Of a DNA stretch of 64,000 nt, positions 33,542 to 45,239 are shown in pieces. How positions within the stretch are numbered: position 1 is the stretch's first letter; each line of letters opens with the position of its first letter. The stretch is from Hesseltinella vesiculosa (lineage: Eukaryota > Mucoromycota > Mucoromycetes > Mucorales > Cunninghamellaceae), in the NCBI GenBank assembly GCA_002104935.1, contig MCGT01000010.1, forward strand, positions 124,001 to 188,000, in the 5' to 3' direction. Position numbers and translations under genes: made by a program. The notes below the pieces were generated by a model. The model did not search any database, was not told where the DNA came from, and saw nothing but the letters and a program-made list of their open reading frames with translations.

Positions 33542-33969
33542 ATTCTATTATTTTTGTTGCTTTCCTTGTTTCATAAAGTTTTCCGTGTATTTTTTTTTTC
33601 GTGCGTGTAGCCTATTTATTCTCATGTTACAGCAAAAAGTGAAGCATAGGTAATTTCAACGTTGGAACTGATAGGTCATTCACTCCCCCAGAAGAAAGGA
33701 TCAACGAAAATTTATTTGCATTGGAAAAAAAAAGAGAGGGATGAAGAGGGGTTAATAATAAAAAAAAACATAGCAGATGGGCATGAAGAATAAATAAAGA
33801 GGATAGGATGAGAGAGGAGGGCTATAGACAAAGGTGGCATTGGATGGTTTTAAGCGACGTAGGAGGAAGAGCAGGGTTGTCATAAAAGAAGAAGAAGAAG
33901 AAGAAGAAGAAGAAGAAAATTATTTATAGGCAAGTAAAAGAAAGAGAGGGGGTGTGTGTCAAATGTGAG
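33542..33969. other. Convergent 3' spacer with GAA microsatellite
   Basis: No gene. It holds the 3' ends of the FUSC and NOL4-like genes, a TTCATAAAG sequence that may serve as polyadenylation context, and a GAA repeat of about eleven units at 33887-33917. Confidence 0.6.
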
Positions 33970-35375
33970 TTAAAGTGGTTGATGAGACAAAAGATCATGG
34001 GAATAAAAAGGCGTGATAAAGGTCGGCGTTTCTTGCTCGATAGGATCAGCATCAGAATAGAGGTTGCTGGAAGTTGTGGAGGAATGCCGGCTAGAAGCAA
34101 GCTCGTCCTGTTGTTTAGCCTGAGACATGCACATGGTGAAATTAGGAGTAGGCTGCTGCGGCGGTATGGCTTGGGAGGAATAATAATAATAATTCGGCAG
34201 GCTAGGTTCCATCCATTGAGTGGAGACAACACGAGCAGCAGCATCGGTTGCCACGGAAGAGGCAGCCATGAAATAAGGCGATGGGGAGACTGGAGGTTGT
34301 TCAGCAGGATGAGAAGGAGAGGAGGGGGAGGCAGGGCGGCGTTTGGGATGAACAGTTGAAGGAGGGTCCAAGGGTATGGCCATGGGTTGCCAGGTAGGGT
34401 AGGTCATCAATGAATAGCGGTGGTCAGCAAAGTAAGGTTGCTGCGGTTCCTGAGAGGAGGGGTAGAAGGGTGAAGCAGGTGATGGCATGACAGACGGAGG
34501 CAAAGGAAATGACAGTGGATAAGGAGAAGGGTTGGCCAACAGAGGCATTGGTGATGACGTGTTGGAGGAATCAGAGCATGAGCGTGGTCGAGTGATCCTG
34601 CCGTTGCGGCGTGATATACAAAACGGGCAATGTCGTACAAATCGAGCAATGAGCTCCTTGGGGATCCATGAATAGCGTTGACGCACCTGAAATGAAAAAA
34701 AAAAAAATAAGGGGGGGGGATGTCAGCTGTCAAGATGGAGTGGACATGGTAAAAAGAATGGGTGACACAACATACCAACGCAGAGGTTTTGTCTCTGCCA
34801 CCATGATGTGCTTCTCGATGGGCGCTGACCAAAATAGGATAAATTTGTTCTTGCATAGCGACGGGTTTTTGATCATGGCAAACAACCCAGGTATGGTTGG
34901 TGTGGTCAAAAGAGAGTCGGAACATCTTTTTGACCCAAAAACGGAATTGGGCGGTAGATACAGCGGTGTTACGAGGGTCTTGGAGCACCTTCAGGATGAG
35001 TTCATAACGTTGTTGATCGACAAGGGCCTTATCTCGTTTCTTGGTGGAGAGGTTTTGTAAGTAATCTTGGACGATGCCTTGGAAGACTTGAAGACTGGGG
35101 TATTTTTCTTGGTCGTCAAGATAGTCATCGTCAAAATGTGGGTGGGAAGCAGAGGTGGAAGAGGAGGCAGAGGAGGATGGACCGGGCGGAGCTCGTTTCC
35201 GCTTATTCATCCCTGCTGCTTTTTGACGGGGGCTAGCCATAGATGATGGGCTAGGCAGGGCAGACGTGCATGAGAACGTCGGTGATGACAAGGGCGAAGA
35301 ATTTGGCACAGGCTCTTCTTTGATGTACGTTGGTGAAGGTTGCAATCGTTGATCATAATTCATCATCATCAGCAT
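33970..35375 (-). CDS. NOL4-type HTH protein with integrase-like zinc-binding motif
   Basis: Predicted 438-aa nuclear-type protein in two exons, 35375-34776 and 34686-33970, GT-AG. Residues about 80-145 resemble the HTH domain of human NOL4/NOL4L: QRYELILKVLQ followed by TAQFRFWVKKMFRLSF. Immediately after comes an HHCC array like the integrase H2C2 zinc-binding domain of retroelements: HREAHHGGRDKTSALVRQRY, then WIPKELIARFVRHCPFC. The rest, about 200 residues, is Ser/Pro/Tyr-rich and disordered, as in transcription regulators. The start ATG at 35375 follows stops in other frames and leaves an acidic/Pro-rich N-terminus (IKEEP is a possible SUMO site). DNA binding and a regulatory role are inferred; the pairing of the two domains suggests descent from a mobile element. 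Confidence 0.75.
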
Positions 35376-37185
35376 TTTTATATTTTTTGTTCTTACTTTT
35401 TCGTATGCTATAATAAAAAAGAGGATGAGTTGACCTGAAATAAAAATGGCTGTTTTATAAAGTACCTTGGATTTTGAAATGGAATCAATAGGGGTCACAA
35501 CGATGAAGATAAAAATATAGGAAAGCGATTCAACGACTTTAAAACTTTTTAATCGTACAAACAAACAATGCAAAAAAGGAGGAAGTTGTTGAAAAAGAGA
35601 AAGAGAAAGAGAAAAGGAAAGAGAGAGAAATAAAAAAAAAGGAATGAACCTTCCAATCCTCACCTTGGAAAAAAAGACAAGTTTTTTTTTTTTTACACCT
35701 TGAAAAAAATATTTGGCGGGCTCACATAAGAAATGAGTTGGGAATGGTGCTTTAGCATGTGCAAAGAAAAAGAAAATAATTTTATGCAGATGTTTTACGA
35801 GCAAACATATTCCACAGATGAATGAAAGGGACTTGCGGCAAAATGTGGAGGTTTTTTTTAGGGGAAAGCGCGCGAAACAAGGGATTGCTTCATTTGGGAG
35901 CGGCGGCGTTTGAAAACACTCTTTTTAATCAGTCTCAGGGGTCCTTTTTTGACAACAATGCCTTTTTCAAGGAGAACAACAAAAAAGCATTCACGATAAG
36001 CAAACTAAAGAGCTCTACTTTTTCATCGATTGGCTCTTTTCTTCATTAACAACGAATGCACCGTGTTCATTTGTTTAGTCTGTGCGTGTGATTTGGTTTG
36101 TTGTCAATCAAAAAATGGTGCTTGAACCTTGTGATCCATCCGAGGTTGAACCGATCGATAAACTCCTTTCTCTTTATTTTTCTTATCGTCATTACCAACC
36201 AATGCAATCAGTGCATTGGCAAATGTTCTCCCCCAAAAAAAAGTCTTATTTTGCATGGCAGTTCAAACTTCAATCCATAAAAAAAAGTAAAAATAAAAAA
36301 AAGTCGTGATCCACTGTCGTGAGCTGTTGGCATGTTAAAATGAAATCTACCAGTCAGCAAGCCGCACTGTGTCAAAGTCACTTAAAAAGGGATTACAGGG
36401 AGGTCACTTTTTTTTTTCAGGGATGGACGGGGAATGTGGTTTTTTTTTTTTTTTTGGTCACACACAATTCATGCACATGAAAAAAAAAAAAAAGAGCCCT
36501 CAGCACTGTCATGATTGGCTCCTTGAAAAAGGTTTTGCGAACGCGCTGACAACACACCCACCACCTATTTTCGAGAAGATCACAAGCACTTGAATCAGAA
36601 GACACGTTCACTTCGTCGCTCTGTGTCTGGGACAACATCCAGACGAAAGGTAGTGATACTAAAGCACCAGCGTCGTCATTATCCAAAATGTTTTCAACGA
36701 GCGAGGATTCCCCGCCAAGAAGCGGAGGCTAAAATCCAGGATCTGGAGGCCGTTTTCTGCACAGGCCAAAGTGGACGCCGCTGAGGCTTTTTTTCCCCTT
36801 CATGCAGCCATTTCTGACAAAACATTCAAGTCGAGTTTGGAAGAGACAGCCAATGGCCATGAAGGAAGAGCCATCAAAGCTAAACAAAAAGGTTGTGTCA
36901 CGTGTTGAAGGGCGGCGTGACTCTCTTGCAATGGCTCAGGTGCATTGAAGTCTCTTTGACAATGCTTGGTGAGAACAAAATAAGGATGCTTTCCTTTGAT
37001 TTCCCATATCATCAGCTGGTTTGCATGATGGATTGAAAAGGAAAAAGAATGCATCTCCACTTTTTTATCTCCCCATATGGAACAAGCGTGCCAATTTTTC
37101 CCATGGTAACACGCTCATCTGTCCTCTCTTTATTCTAAAATAGAAGCATGGAAAAGCAGGTCGGCATTGGTTCCAGTGAGAAAAA
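35376..37185. other. Spacer upstream of the NOL4-like gene
   Basis: No convincing gene in 1.8 kb. The first 450 bases (35376-35830) are purine/pyrimidine-skewed with GA-rich runs and probably form a long 5' UTR or promoter. A short open frame at 36590-36784 (+) is rich in Arg and unrecognised. A16 and T15 runs occur near 36440-36494. Confidence 0.4.
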
Positions 37186-39918
37186 TCAGTGATCAACCTT
37201 TTGAAGGTGACCCACAACTGACGTTGATGATGGCCACGACACAGACGCTGCAGGGTAGATCGAGGGGGTGACATGGGTATAGGACGACGTCGACGACGAC
37301 GGAGATGAGCAGACGGAAACAGGGTGCATGTGGTGCTTCTTTTTCCTCTTCATCTTGAGCGCGTTTATCATTTGATTCGGGTCTGGCGACAGGTGCCGAA
37401 AGGATCCATTGGCCTGCATCTTCAACCCACGTTCCACAGCATCAGCGAGAATGCCTTGTCGTGCACGGTCCAATACCTTTGACAATTTTGGAGCTTTCAG
37501 AGCTGCATATTCCGCATTGATCACTAAGAGGACCCACGAACCAATGTGAGTTTCCTAATCTGTCAAGGTGCCGGAGCGTCGCCTCCCCGTTACCTTTGGC
37601 CAGGATGTACTGCTGGAGTTTGACGATGTCAAAGAACACTTGGCTAGTCCGTTGAGGCCCAAACCCAGGCACTTGTTTGATACAAGTCACCGTGACTCTA
37701 AAAAATAGGAGGAATCCAATCATGACCCTGTCCTTCCTCATTGCACCACTTACCTCCAGAACGGTCTTCCATCCAAGTGACCATGGTGTACGACAACGAA
37801 TGCATGAAGGAACTGTGACTTGATAGCAGCTGGATCAAACGCCTGGTCATTCTCCATATAGACAATGCATACAATATCTAATAAATGCAGATAGCCTATC
37901 AGTTCCGGCACAGCCTCGTGCTTTTTAAATTACCGTTGCCAATGTATCGCTTGCGTTGGATGTATTGTTTATCCCCCCCTACCAACGGCATCAAGGTCGC
38001 AACATGATACACAATTTCATACTGGTCATGCTCTAATGTGGTTCTATACGTGTATTCCCCCGATGCATTGCCTAAAAAAAGTAGAGGCAGGTCAGACCTC
38101 GTTTCGGTTGCCACTGCTTACTCTTTGTATCAAGCCCAGCAGCCCAGCCTTGATAATCTTGAAGCTTGACTTCATGTCCGAGAATCGTCAAGAAATCAGC
38201 AAACGAAGAGGGGTGATCCTTGTTGGAAAACCAATCTTCTTCATAGTATTGGCCATGAGGCACATATAAAACACCTACTTTAAATTGACGCAAGATCTAA
38301 AGAGGCAAAAAAAAAAAATCAACTTAGAGTAAGCGCATGCATGGGAAACCCCAAGCACCCCCCCCACGAAAAAACAATACCCAGTCTTGGTCTAAAAGTG
38401 CTAAATCATGCTCAATTTCCCCTTGCATGCATCTGTGATGAATTTCTGTCAGGTTGTCCAAGTCAATTGTGTCATACATAGTTGTCAAGGCAGTGCGCCA
38501 TTCCTTGGTAAACGGCGAGGCCGAAGTGTGCAGCCATTCACGTCGATCCGGAGAGTAGGCTGCATGTCTCAGAATACAGCAATAGGCTGCATGTTCCTCC
38601 TCCCAGCAAATGGTCAAGATCACAGCATGCGGTCCGTCATTGCCCATCAATGTCACATACGGCTTGCCCACGAAAACATCCTGGTACAGCGACACAGTTT
38701 CATCCTTATGATCAATTTGTAATCTTTTCGGAGCATCTGACAATGTTTCGGCATCGTACGCATGGGCCCTGTCGTCTGGTTCGATCCAATAATCTTGATT
38801 CGTTACCACAGAGGCCAAGCCAGTATGGATGGCTACCATCCCTTGGTAGAGAAGCCGTTTACATAGTCTCACCTTATGGCATAAAAACAAACAGGATCAG
38901 CTTCCAGCTTTTTCCGGCTTCGGTGATACATCTTACCTGTAAGGAGAGGCTGTGTGTGGTATGATCCCATTGCTGCCGTTCCAAGGCGAATAATTGATCA
39001 CGCAAGCAGGCCGCATGGTCAAATGGATGCAAAAGATGTTTGGCCTGCTGGAGATGGCGTTGCAAAGACATGTAGCCCCATTCGAACCAGCCTTCTTCGG
39101 AAGCATCCATCTGCGATAGCATCCAGTCGCATTCTCGGAGCAATGCCACTAGGTGCCTGGCCGTACTGGTCAATAAGGATTCTGCAAGCTCAACATCCAT
39201 GGTATCATGGATATCCATGGAGGACTAGTTAAAATAAAAAAAATGAGCCGAGGAAAGCTGCCTGTGTCGGTCATCAAAAAAAGGAGCGTACCTGCATGGG
39301 AGACAAGATGACCGAACTTGTGCTGACTGAATGCCAGTCGGCAAGGTCTTGGGTGTACTCTGAACCTATACCAGTCCCAAGCAAAAATTGACCAACCGGT
39401 GCGTTCATGGGCATCACATCAGACCGGCTGGAAAGATCAGACCGACTGGTTGGCAAGCGGGGTAGACGGGGCAGAAAGTCGATGGTGGAGGTAGGCTGGG
39501 ATCTGGGCGTTTCAAAGGCAAAGGTGGCATGTTGAAAATCGTGGGTGGAGCTGGTGCTAACAGAGAGCATGGAGGCGGCAGGAGCTGCGAGCCTATGATG
39601 GGCAGCACTGAACAGGGACGACACAAAATGACCAATGGCTTGGGATGAGTTACTCTTGGGTATTGACTTTTTCTTCTTTTTAGACATCAAGCTGGGGAAG
39701 GAATAAATAGATTGTTTTGTATTTTGTGAAGTAGCCATAAAGGAAAAAGGCTGGCTGGACTCTACAGGTGTGACATTAAGCAAAGGCAAAGAGGCACTGG
39801 CGGTAGAAAGAGTGACGCATGGACTAGCAGGGGCAGCATGAGCGCTGACATTAGCTGGGAGTGTCGGTACAGGATGCTGCTTTGATGTACGTTTTCGTGA
39901 ATAAATATAGTCTATCAT
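37186..39918 (-). CDS. Rap/Ran-GAP domain GTPase-activating protein
   Basis: Predicted 761-aa protein in eight exons: 39918-39292, 39224-38937, 38872-38381, 38296-38122, 38071-37934, 37877-37754, 37697-37594 and 37523-37186, GT-AG throughout. The RapGAP domain (about residues 485-660) reads FKVGVLYVPHGQYYEEDWFSN, SFADFLTILGHEV, YEIVYHVATLMPL and RYIGNDIVCIVYMEN. The asparagine in GND corresponds to the catalytic 'Asn thumb' of Rap1GAP. The N-terminal 200 residues are Ser/Pro-rich and likely disordered; the tail is basic then Ser/Thr-rich. It should switch off a Rap/Rsr1- or Rheb-like small GTPase; the family points to Rap, but the partner cannot be read here. No other domain was recognised. 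Confidence 0.85.
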
Positions 39919-40515
39919 TGTACGTAGGGAACGTCAAGCAACATGGGAATCAAAAATAAAATTAATAATAATAATAAAAAAAGAGGCTGATGCTTGGAGA
40001 GTGAGAGAACGAGGGACAGAACAAAGAAAACAGGAACGTCGGTGTTTGAACCGACATGCGATTTCAAAACGCATGGCCCTCACCCAATACTTGCAACGGT
40101 TGAAAACATTGTGTTTCGTTACACCACCCTCCACCCATTGATCAAACAAAAGCTGTCTTGGCAACCGTTCCAAACCGCCAATTAAGTAAACACACAGCCT
40201 TGGCAAATAAAATAAAAGAATAATAAAAAAAAGGAATGTAAGAGAAAAAAAATCGTTGGGCGCGTTTGAAGGGATCCATGGCACCTTGGTTGAGCATCCT
40301 CCTGTCAAGGTTACACGGGCACTTGAAAAAAAAGTACTCTGGCACTTGAAAAAAAAGTACTCTGGCACCTTGACTTGACAAACAGTCATGGGATCAAATC
40401 TTTTTTTTTTTATTTTTTTTATTTTGAGATCAAAGCAAAGAAAGGAAGGCAGAGAAAGATTGGAAACCAAAAGGATCAGAGGGGGGGGGGTAAATGATAA
40501 AGGGGCAAAGCCAAT
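39919..40515. other. Spacer with a tRNA-like arm and a 23-bp tandem pair
   Basis: No coding gene. A 23-bp unit ACTTGAAAAAAAAGTACTCT+GGC occurs twice in tandem at 40321-40343 and 40344-40366. On the minus strand near 40031-40130 there is a T-arm-like hairpin (see rejected items). ATAA and A-rich runs surround them. Confidence 0.5.
40321..40366. repeat. Perfect 23-bp tandem duplication
   Basis: Two identical adjacent copies, each with the A8 run, upstream of the RapGAP start and downstream of the Chk2 stop. Confidence 0.9.
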
Positions 40516-42726
40516 TCAAAAAGAACAAGAGGTAGGTTGCGTTGGTCCCTGTAATGGCATCGATTGGTATTTTTCAAAAAGAGTCAAAGCATCTTCGCCT
40601 AGACGGCTGATTCGTGCTTGCAGAAGGTCGCTGTCTGTTTGCATCCAGCTGTGCATCTGTTTTTTTTTTTAAAAAAAAAATAAAAAGTGAGTGGCACGAC
40701 TTTTTTTTTTCCCTCGTTGTTCACTTGCATCTATTTGGGCCAATGTGATACGAAGAGACGGGTCCACAGTCAAAATCATATCAATCAGATTTTTGGCTAC
40801 AAAAAATAAATGGTTAGGAGGAAGCGTGATGCTGCTTGGGCCTACCATCATCGGATATGTTGTCCCAGCTAGGTGATGGGAAGGAATAAAGACCCTGACG
40901 GATTTGTTCCCGCATCGAATGTGAATTGACTTCGTCAGTGAAGGGCGGGAAGCCACATAAGCAAATGTACAGCATCACGCCAAGGCTCCAGATATCACAG
41001 GCATTGCCATAAGCACGGATCCCGGTTGGATCAAGGATCTCTGGGGCTACATAGTTGGGTGTCCCACATTGGCTGTCGAGTAGCTCACATCTCTGCATCA
41101 TCTTGGCCAATCCAAAATCGGTAATCTTGATTTGCAGCTTTTCCTTGTCCACCACCAGCACTATCGTCAAATGGATAAGTCGACCGATACGGCTGATGAA
41201 TAGGCATTACCGTTTTCAAGCTTCAGATCTCGATGAACAATGTTGCGGCTGTGCAAAAACTAGAAGAGGATGAGAGACGGTCAAATGTGCTGCGCCTCCA
41301 TTCTTACTGATGTGCCTTCAAATAATTGGAAAAATATAAATCGTGTTTCTTCTTCCGTCAGCGACAACTTTTCCGTGACAAAATCAAAGAGATCGCCATG
41401 GCTAGCACTATAGCAACACGTCAGCCTCGTCCCTTCCTTCACAAGAGCTTACAATTCCAAAACCACAAAGATCCACCTTGGCTCATCGAACACCTTGTTG
41501 ATCTTGATCACACACGGCTACCAGGTGGAAAAAAGATTAGGGAAACAGCTCTTTTTCTTTTTGAAATGACGGTATTGAAAGAGCGTACATGTGATTCCAA
41601 AGACATCAAAATACTGATTTCTTGCACCAATGACTTGAGCATGCGGGGCTTTCTACCAAATTTGGCTTTGGAAAGAGCCTTGACTGCCACATAGGTTCGA
41701 CTCTCTGACGGTTTTGCCTCATCGGCCCTTGACATTGCCTTGTACACGGTTGCAAAGTTGCCCTTACCCAACTCACCACCGATTCTATATTCAGCGTGGA
41801 AAGTCTAAACCATAGCCAATGTCAATATCCGTCCGTTTCTCTGCGTACTATTTCTCACCATGGATTCAAACTTGGTTGGGAAGATAATACGATAAACTAA
41901 GGATAAAAAAAAGGGAGGTTGAGGTTGATACGTCAGAGCGCTTAAAGAAAAATTACAAAGGTGCCGAGGATCATCTTCATCATACTGGGCGCGACGGTAG
42001 AGCTGAATACGGTCGCCATCGTTTAGCAAAACCCGCTGCCCTTTGCCAATTTTTTCACCATTCACATAGGTGCCGTTCAAGCTTTGGTCTTCGAGATAAA
42101 CCGAGAATTCCCTGGATCGATCGCTGCCATACTGATCTGGTTTGCCGTTCTTGACAAAATAAATCAAACAATGACGTTGGCTGATTTCTGGTCGGGTCAC
42201 ACTATTTTTTTGTTTAAAAAAAAAAAAAAGGTGAGAAAGCTGAATCGCCAAAACAAAGCCGTTGTAAAAAGACTTGCACAAAATCGCAATCCACAGAGCG
42301 ACCAAAGAGATAGCCAGTACGAGAGTTTTGTTCAGACGACTGTCGTGTAAGATACCCACTTTCGTAGTTGCCAGTCAAGGATTGGATAAATGCCCAGGCA
42401 TCGGAATGCTTGTCCCACTCGGGCAAGTCGCATTCAAAGCTACCGTCGCTCTCTTGCGTTGCTTCTTGATCTCGTCCATTCACGGCAATAGCATGTTCGT
42501 CATGAGTCACTTTAGATTGTTTACGCTCCAAAACAGGATTGGTTTCCATACGGCGTTTGTTCATAGAAGACGTGGTGATATCGGGTACGGGTCCGTGCAG
42601 ACCATGATCGTCTTGGTTATCACGGTAGCTCGAAGTATCACAAGAGAAATAAACAGATGCCTGTTCACTAGTGGTCGATGCCTCCGATTGTAAAACTGTA
42701 TTTCTTGATGATGTCGACCCAATCAT
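40516..42726 (-). CDS. CHK2: FHA-domain checkpoint kinase Chk2/Cds1/Rad53
   Basis: Predicted 561-aa Ser/Thr kinase of the DNA-damage and replication checkpoint. Exons are 42726-42278, 42201-41957, 41896-41859, 41804-41589, 41517-41453, 41407-41308, 41259-41211, 41160-40846, 40796-40729 and 40656-40516. An N-terminal FHA domain (GRSVDCDFV...PEISQRHC...LNGTYVNGEKIGKG) precedes the kinase: GELGKGNFATVYK glycine loop, VAVKAL lysine, HRDLKLEN, TDFGLAKM and GTPNYVAPEIL, ending with subdomain XI RITLAQIDMHSWM. A short N-terminal Ser/Thr region may hold ATM/ATR sites (only one clear TQ). Eight introns are GT-AG; the first and the ninth fit only as GC-AG introns with donor GCAAGT. The start ATG at 42726 shares a 196-bp divergent promoter with the TMEM33 gene. 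Confidence 0.9.
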
Positions 42727-42922
42727 AGCAACAATAATGCACGATTTGCTACGTCAACTTTTTTTTTTGTTCAAATAAAAAAAGGTGTAAACAAAAAGGA
42801 AAAAAAGGGGAAATGGCATTTTTTTTTTTTTTCATTTCAAAAAAAAAAGGAGGTGGGCGGGCAAAAGCTCTCTGTTTTTTTTTTGTTTTTCTCTGGTCTC
42901 CTTTTGTTCATTCTTGAATACC
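42727..42922. promoter_or_regulatory. Short divergent promoter, Chk2 / TMEM33
   Basis: 196 bases separate the two start codons. The interval is dominated by T9-T14 and A8-type runs, the only feature I can see. Shared regulation is inferred from spacing only. Confidence 0.45.
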
Positions 42923-43968
42923 ATGGAAACAAACACATGGTCTGATAAAGTAAAAACCCTTGTCAAGGTAAAGCACAGAGATGGATTACATGCGTGCAAC
43001 CTCACCCTCTCTTTGCGTTTTTCTGATATGTTTAGCACCTGCAATTTTACTGGTTTTGCGGCCATGTCTTTCTGGTGTGCAACAGCATCTTTTATTTCAT
43101 GTCAGTACTCAGCTTCCATTCCGTGTCTAATTATTACTGCCGGGCCTATGCTGGTGCATTAATCGCTTATGGTATTGTCGCCTACAACTCTTACATGGCA
43201 AAGGTAACCAACCACCTACCACAAAAGGCCTTGCTTATCCTTCTCTTTCATGGTAGATGCGAACCAAGCAATTGCTTTTGTCTGAAAATATCCAGTATCT
43301 GATCCTCGCCTTTTACTGGTATTGTGTTCCACCCATCACCGGTAACCTACGTTAGCCCTTGCCTCACAACCCAGATCTCATTGCCTCTTTTTTTTATTCC
43401 CGCGTTGCCATAGTAACCCTTATACCCTTTTTCGTGTTCTCCATTTTCCATATTCTTGGTTACGTGCAAAGCGTCTTGTTGCCCACGCTGTTCCCCAAAG
43501 AAGCCAACCCAGCAATGAACGACTGGTGCGCGTATCTCAAGGCTCAAACAGAGAAATACCATGAACTGGCCATGCAGATCGCTGGCTACACAGAAGTTAT
43601 GCTCATCAGCCCTCGCCTCATCCTCGGTGTCCTCACGTAAGCACGGAAACGATGTCTTTGGTCAAAGATAGACAGCCTCCATTGATACACTCGCCTTTTT
43701 TTTTAGATTTCAAACATCGCTACTGGCTCTCATCGTGTTCGGTCAGTTCTTACGAAGCCGCTACTTTGATTCGCCCTACACGCAGCTGGCCTTTCGTCAA
43801 TCTGTCAATTTCCTAGATCACTTTTTGCTACCCGAGAACCATAACCCCCACATCCCCACCCGAGTCTCCAACGGCTATGGCCAACTTCGCACTTATTCCG
43901 AGCGTATCTTCACTCTGCCCACTCCTCCCGCCAAGCCATCCACGACCTCAGCCGACAAGACCGACTGA
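42923..43968 (+). CDS. TMEM33 / Pom33-Per33 family ER and nuclear-envelope membrane protein
   Basis: Predicted 260-aa multi-pass protein in five exons: 42923-42967, 43036-43203, 43257-43341, 43414-43636 and 43707-43968, GT-AG. It starts METNTWSDKVKTLVKHLQFYWFCGHV, then has hydrophobic helices, LILAFYWYCVPPIT, FSIFHILGYVQSVLLPTLFP, and a family-typical end with FQTSLLALIVFGQFLRSRYFDSPYTQLAF. Length and helix order fit TMEM33/Pom33, proteins that shape ER tubules and help build nuclear pores (established for yeast Pom33). The C-terminal 40 residues are Pro/Ser-rich. Confidence 0.87.
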
Positions 43969-44649
43969 TATGCATCTCTTATTTTATTTTCAACCTGGCC
44001 ACGGTTCTTTTTGGATCGGACTACACAGTTTTTTACTAGCTGTCGATGTTCACCGAAAATAGCAAAAAAAAAAAAAAAAAAAAACGAGCACGGCCGACTC
44101 GATGACAATCTGGAACGAGCTCTGAAATTGAAATCAACCTCTTACCATTAAAGCATGCAGGTCTCATCCAACTAGAAACTCGGCTCGACCAAGAAAACGG
44201 CTCATCGAGAAAACCCGATCGGTTTCTCGCCTATGGTGCTACTTCTATGGGATTGTACCATCACCAGTCTTCACCAGCGGTTGCATATGCAAAAAGTTGA
44301 GATTTCGGAAGGCATACGTCGCAGACACGTGCGATCGACAGGAGGACTTTCTTTTAAGCAATGGCCAATCTCCCACTCTTCTTGGCTTTGCTCATGAGTG
44401 TTTCCTAATTTCCTCAGGTCAGTATAAAGGTGGCTACGATCAACCAGAACAGGAAAAGACAAGACTCAGAATAAAAAAATGTCAGCAGCGCTGAGGATGA
44501 ATGAGGTAAACCTCTTGAGTTCGAAAAAAAAGTAGTAAACATTACACAGCAACTTTTGGGTGATCGAATCGATGTGAAATATAATAAATGTGCACAAAAC
44601 AATGAATGGTGATGATCCTGAAAAAATCAGGTTGATTGATGAAGATCAC

Positions 44650-44790
44650 TCAGCCAACTTTTGAACAGCTTTGCTTCGACTCCTCCGATTCACCAGCTAA
44701 AAAAAAAAAAAATCGGCCATTTTCATCAGGGGAGCACCAGCGATCTGACCAAAAATCGCAGCACTATAAAAAAAAAAATACGATATCTTG
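44650..44790 (+). repeat. Dispersed repeat piece, plus orientation
   Basis: Reverse-complement counterpart of 24960-25110: CTCCTCCGATTCACCAGCT, poly-A, then AGCGATCTGACCAAAAATCGCAG. Read on this strand it encodes a segment with SDLTKNRST. Confidence 0.65.
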
Positions 44791-45239
44791 CCTTATTTCA
44801 TTTCCACTCTCTTGATAGCATTCACCTCCTCCCTGTGCACTTCAGAGCATCGCTGCTCGTTAATTATGGAAACTGCCTCTTTCATTACGGTGTTTATATT
44901 AAGTTGCGTATTGACTAGCAAAGAAAAAAAAAACCTCTCTTTTCAATGCCAGCGTTGCTTCTCTGGCTCAGCATTTTATTGTTCATCACCCACAACAATT
45001 AACACTATCTATCTCTTCGTCCCTTTTACCCTTAAACTCTCCCTCCGATATCTATTTCTTTTGCTACAGTATGATCTCTTCTTGGGTTTGCAGCTCTAGC
45101 AATAGATGCATATTTTTTGACGCGTGTACCTGCTGAATGCACATGCATTGCATTTCTTAGTAAACTTTCTGAATAACTGATAATCGATGGTACTCGTACG
45201 GCAGTCATTTATACATTCATTCGCTGGGGGATTGTAGGA

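Noticed and set aside
40021..40140. tRNA gene on the minus strand
   Set aside because: GTCGGTTCAAACACCGAC resembles a T arm with a B-box, and a TTTGAAA loop resembles a Ser(TGA) anticodon loop. But the T loop is one base too long, no 5' acceptor strand pairs cleanly with GTTCCTG, and the variable arm is missing. It may be a worn tRNA relic.
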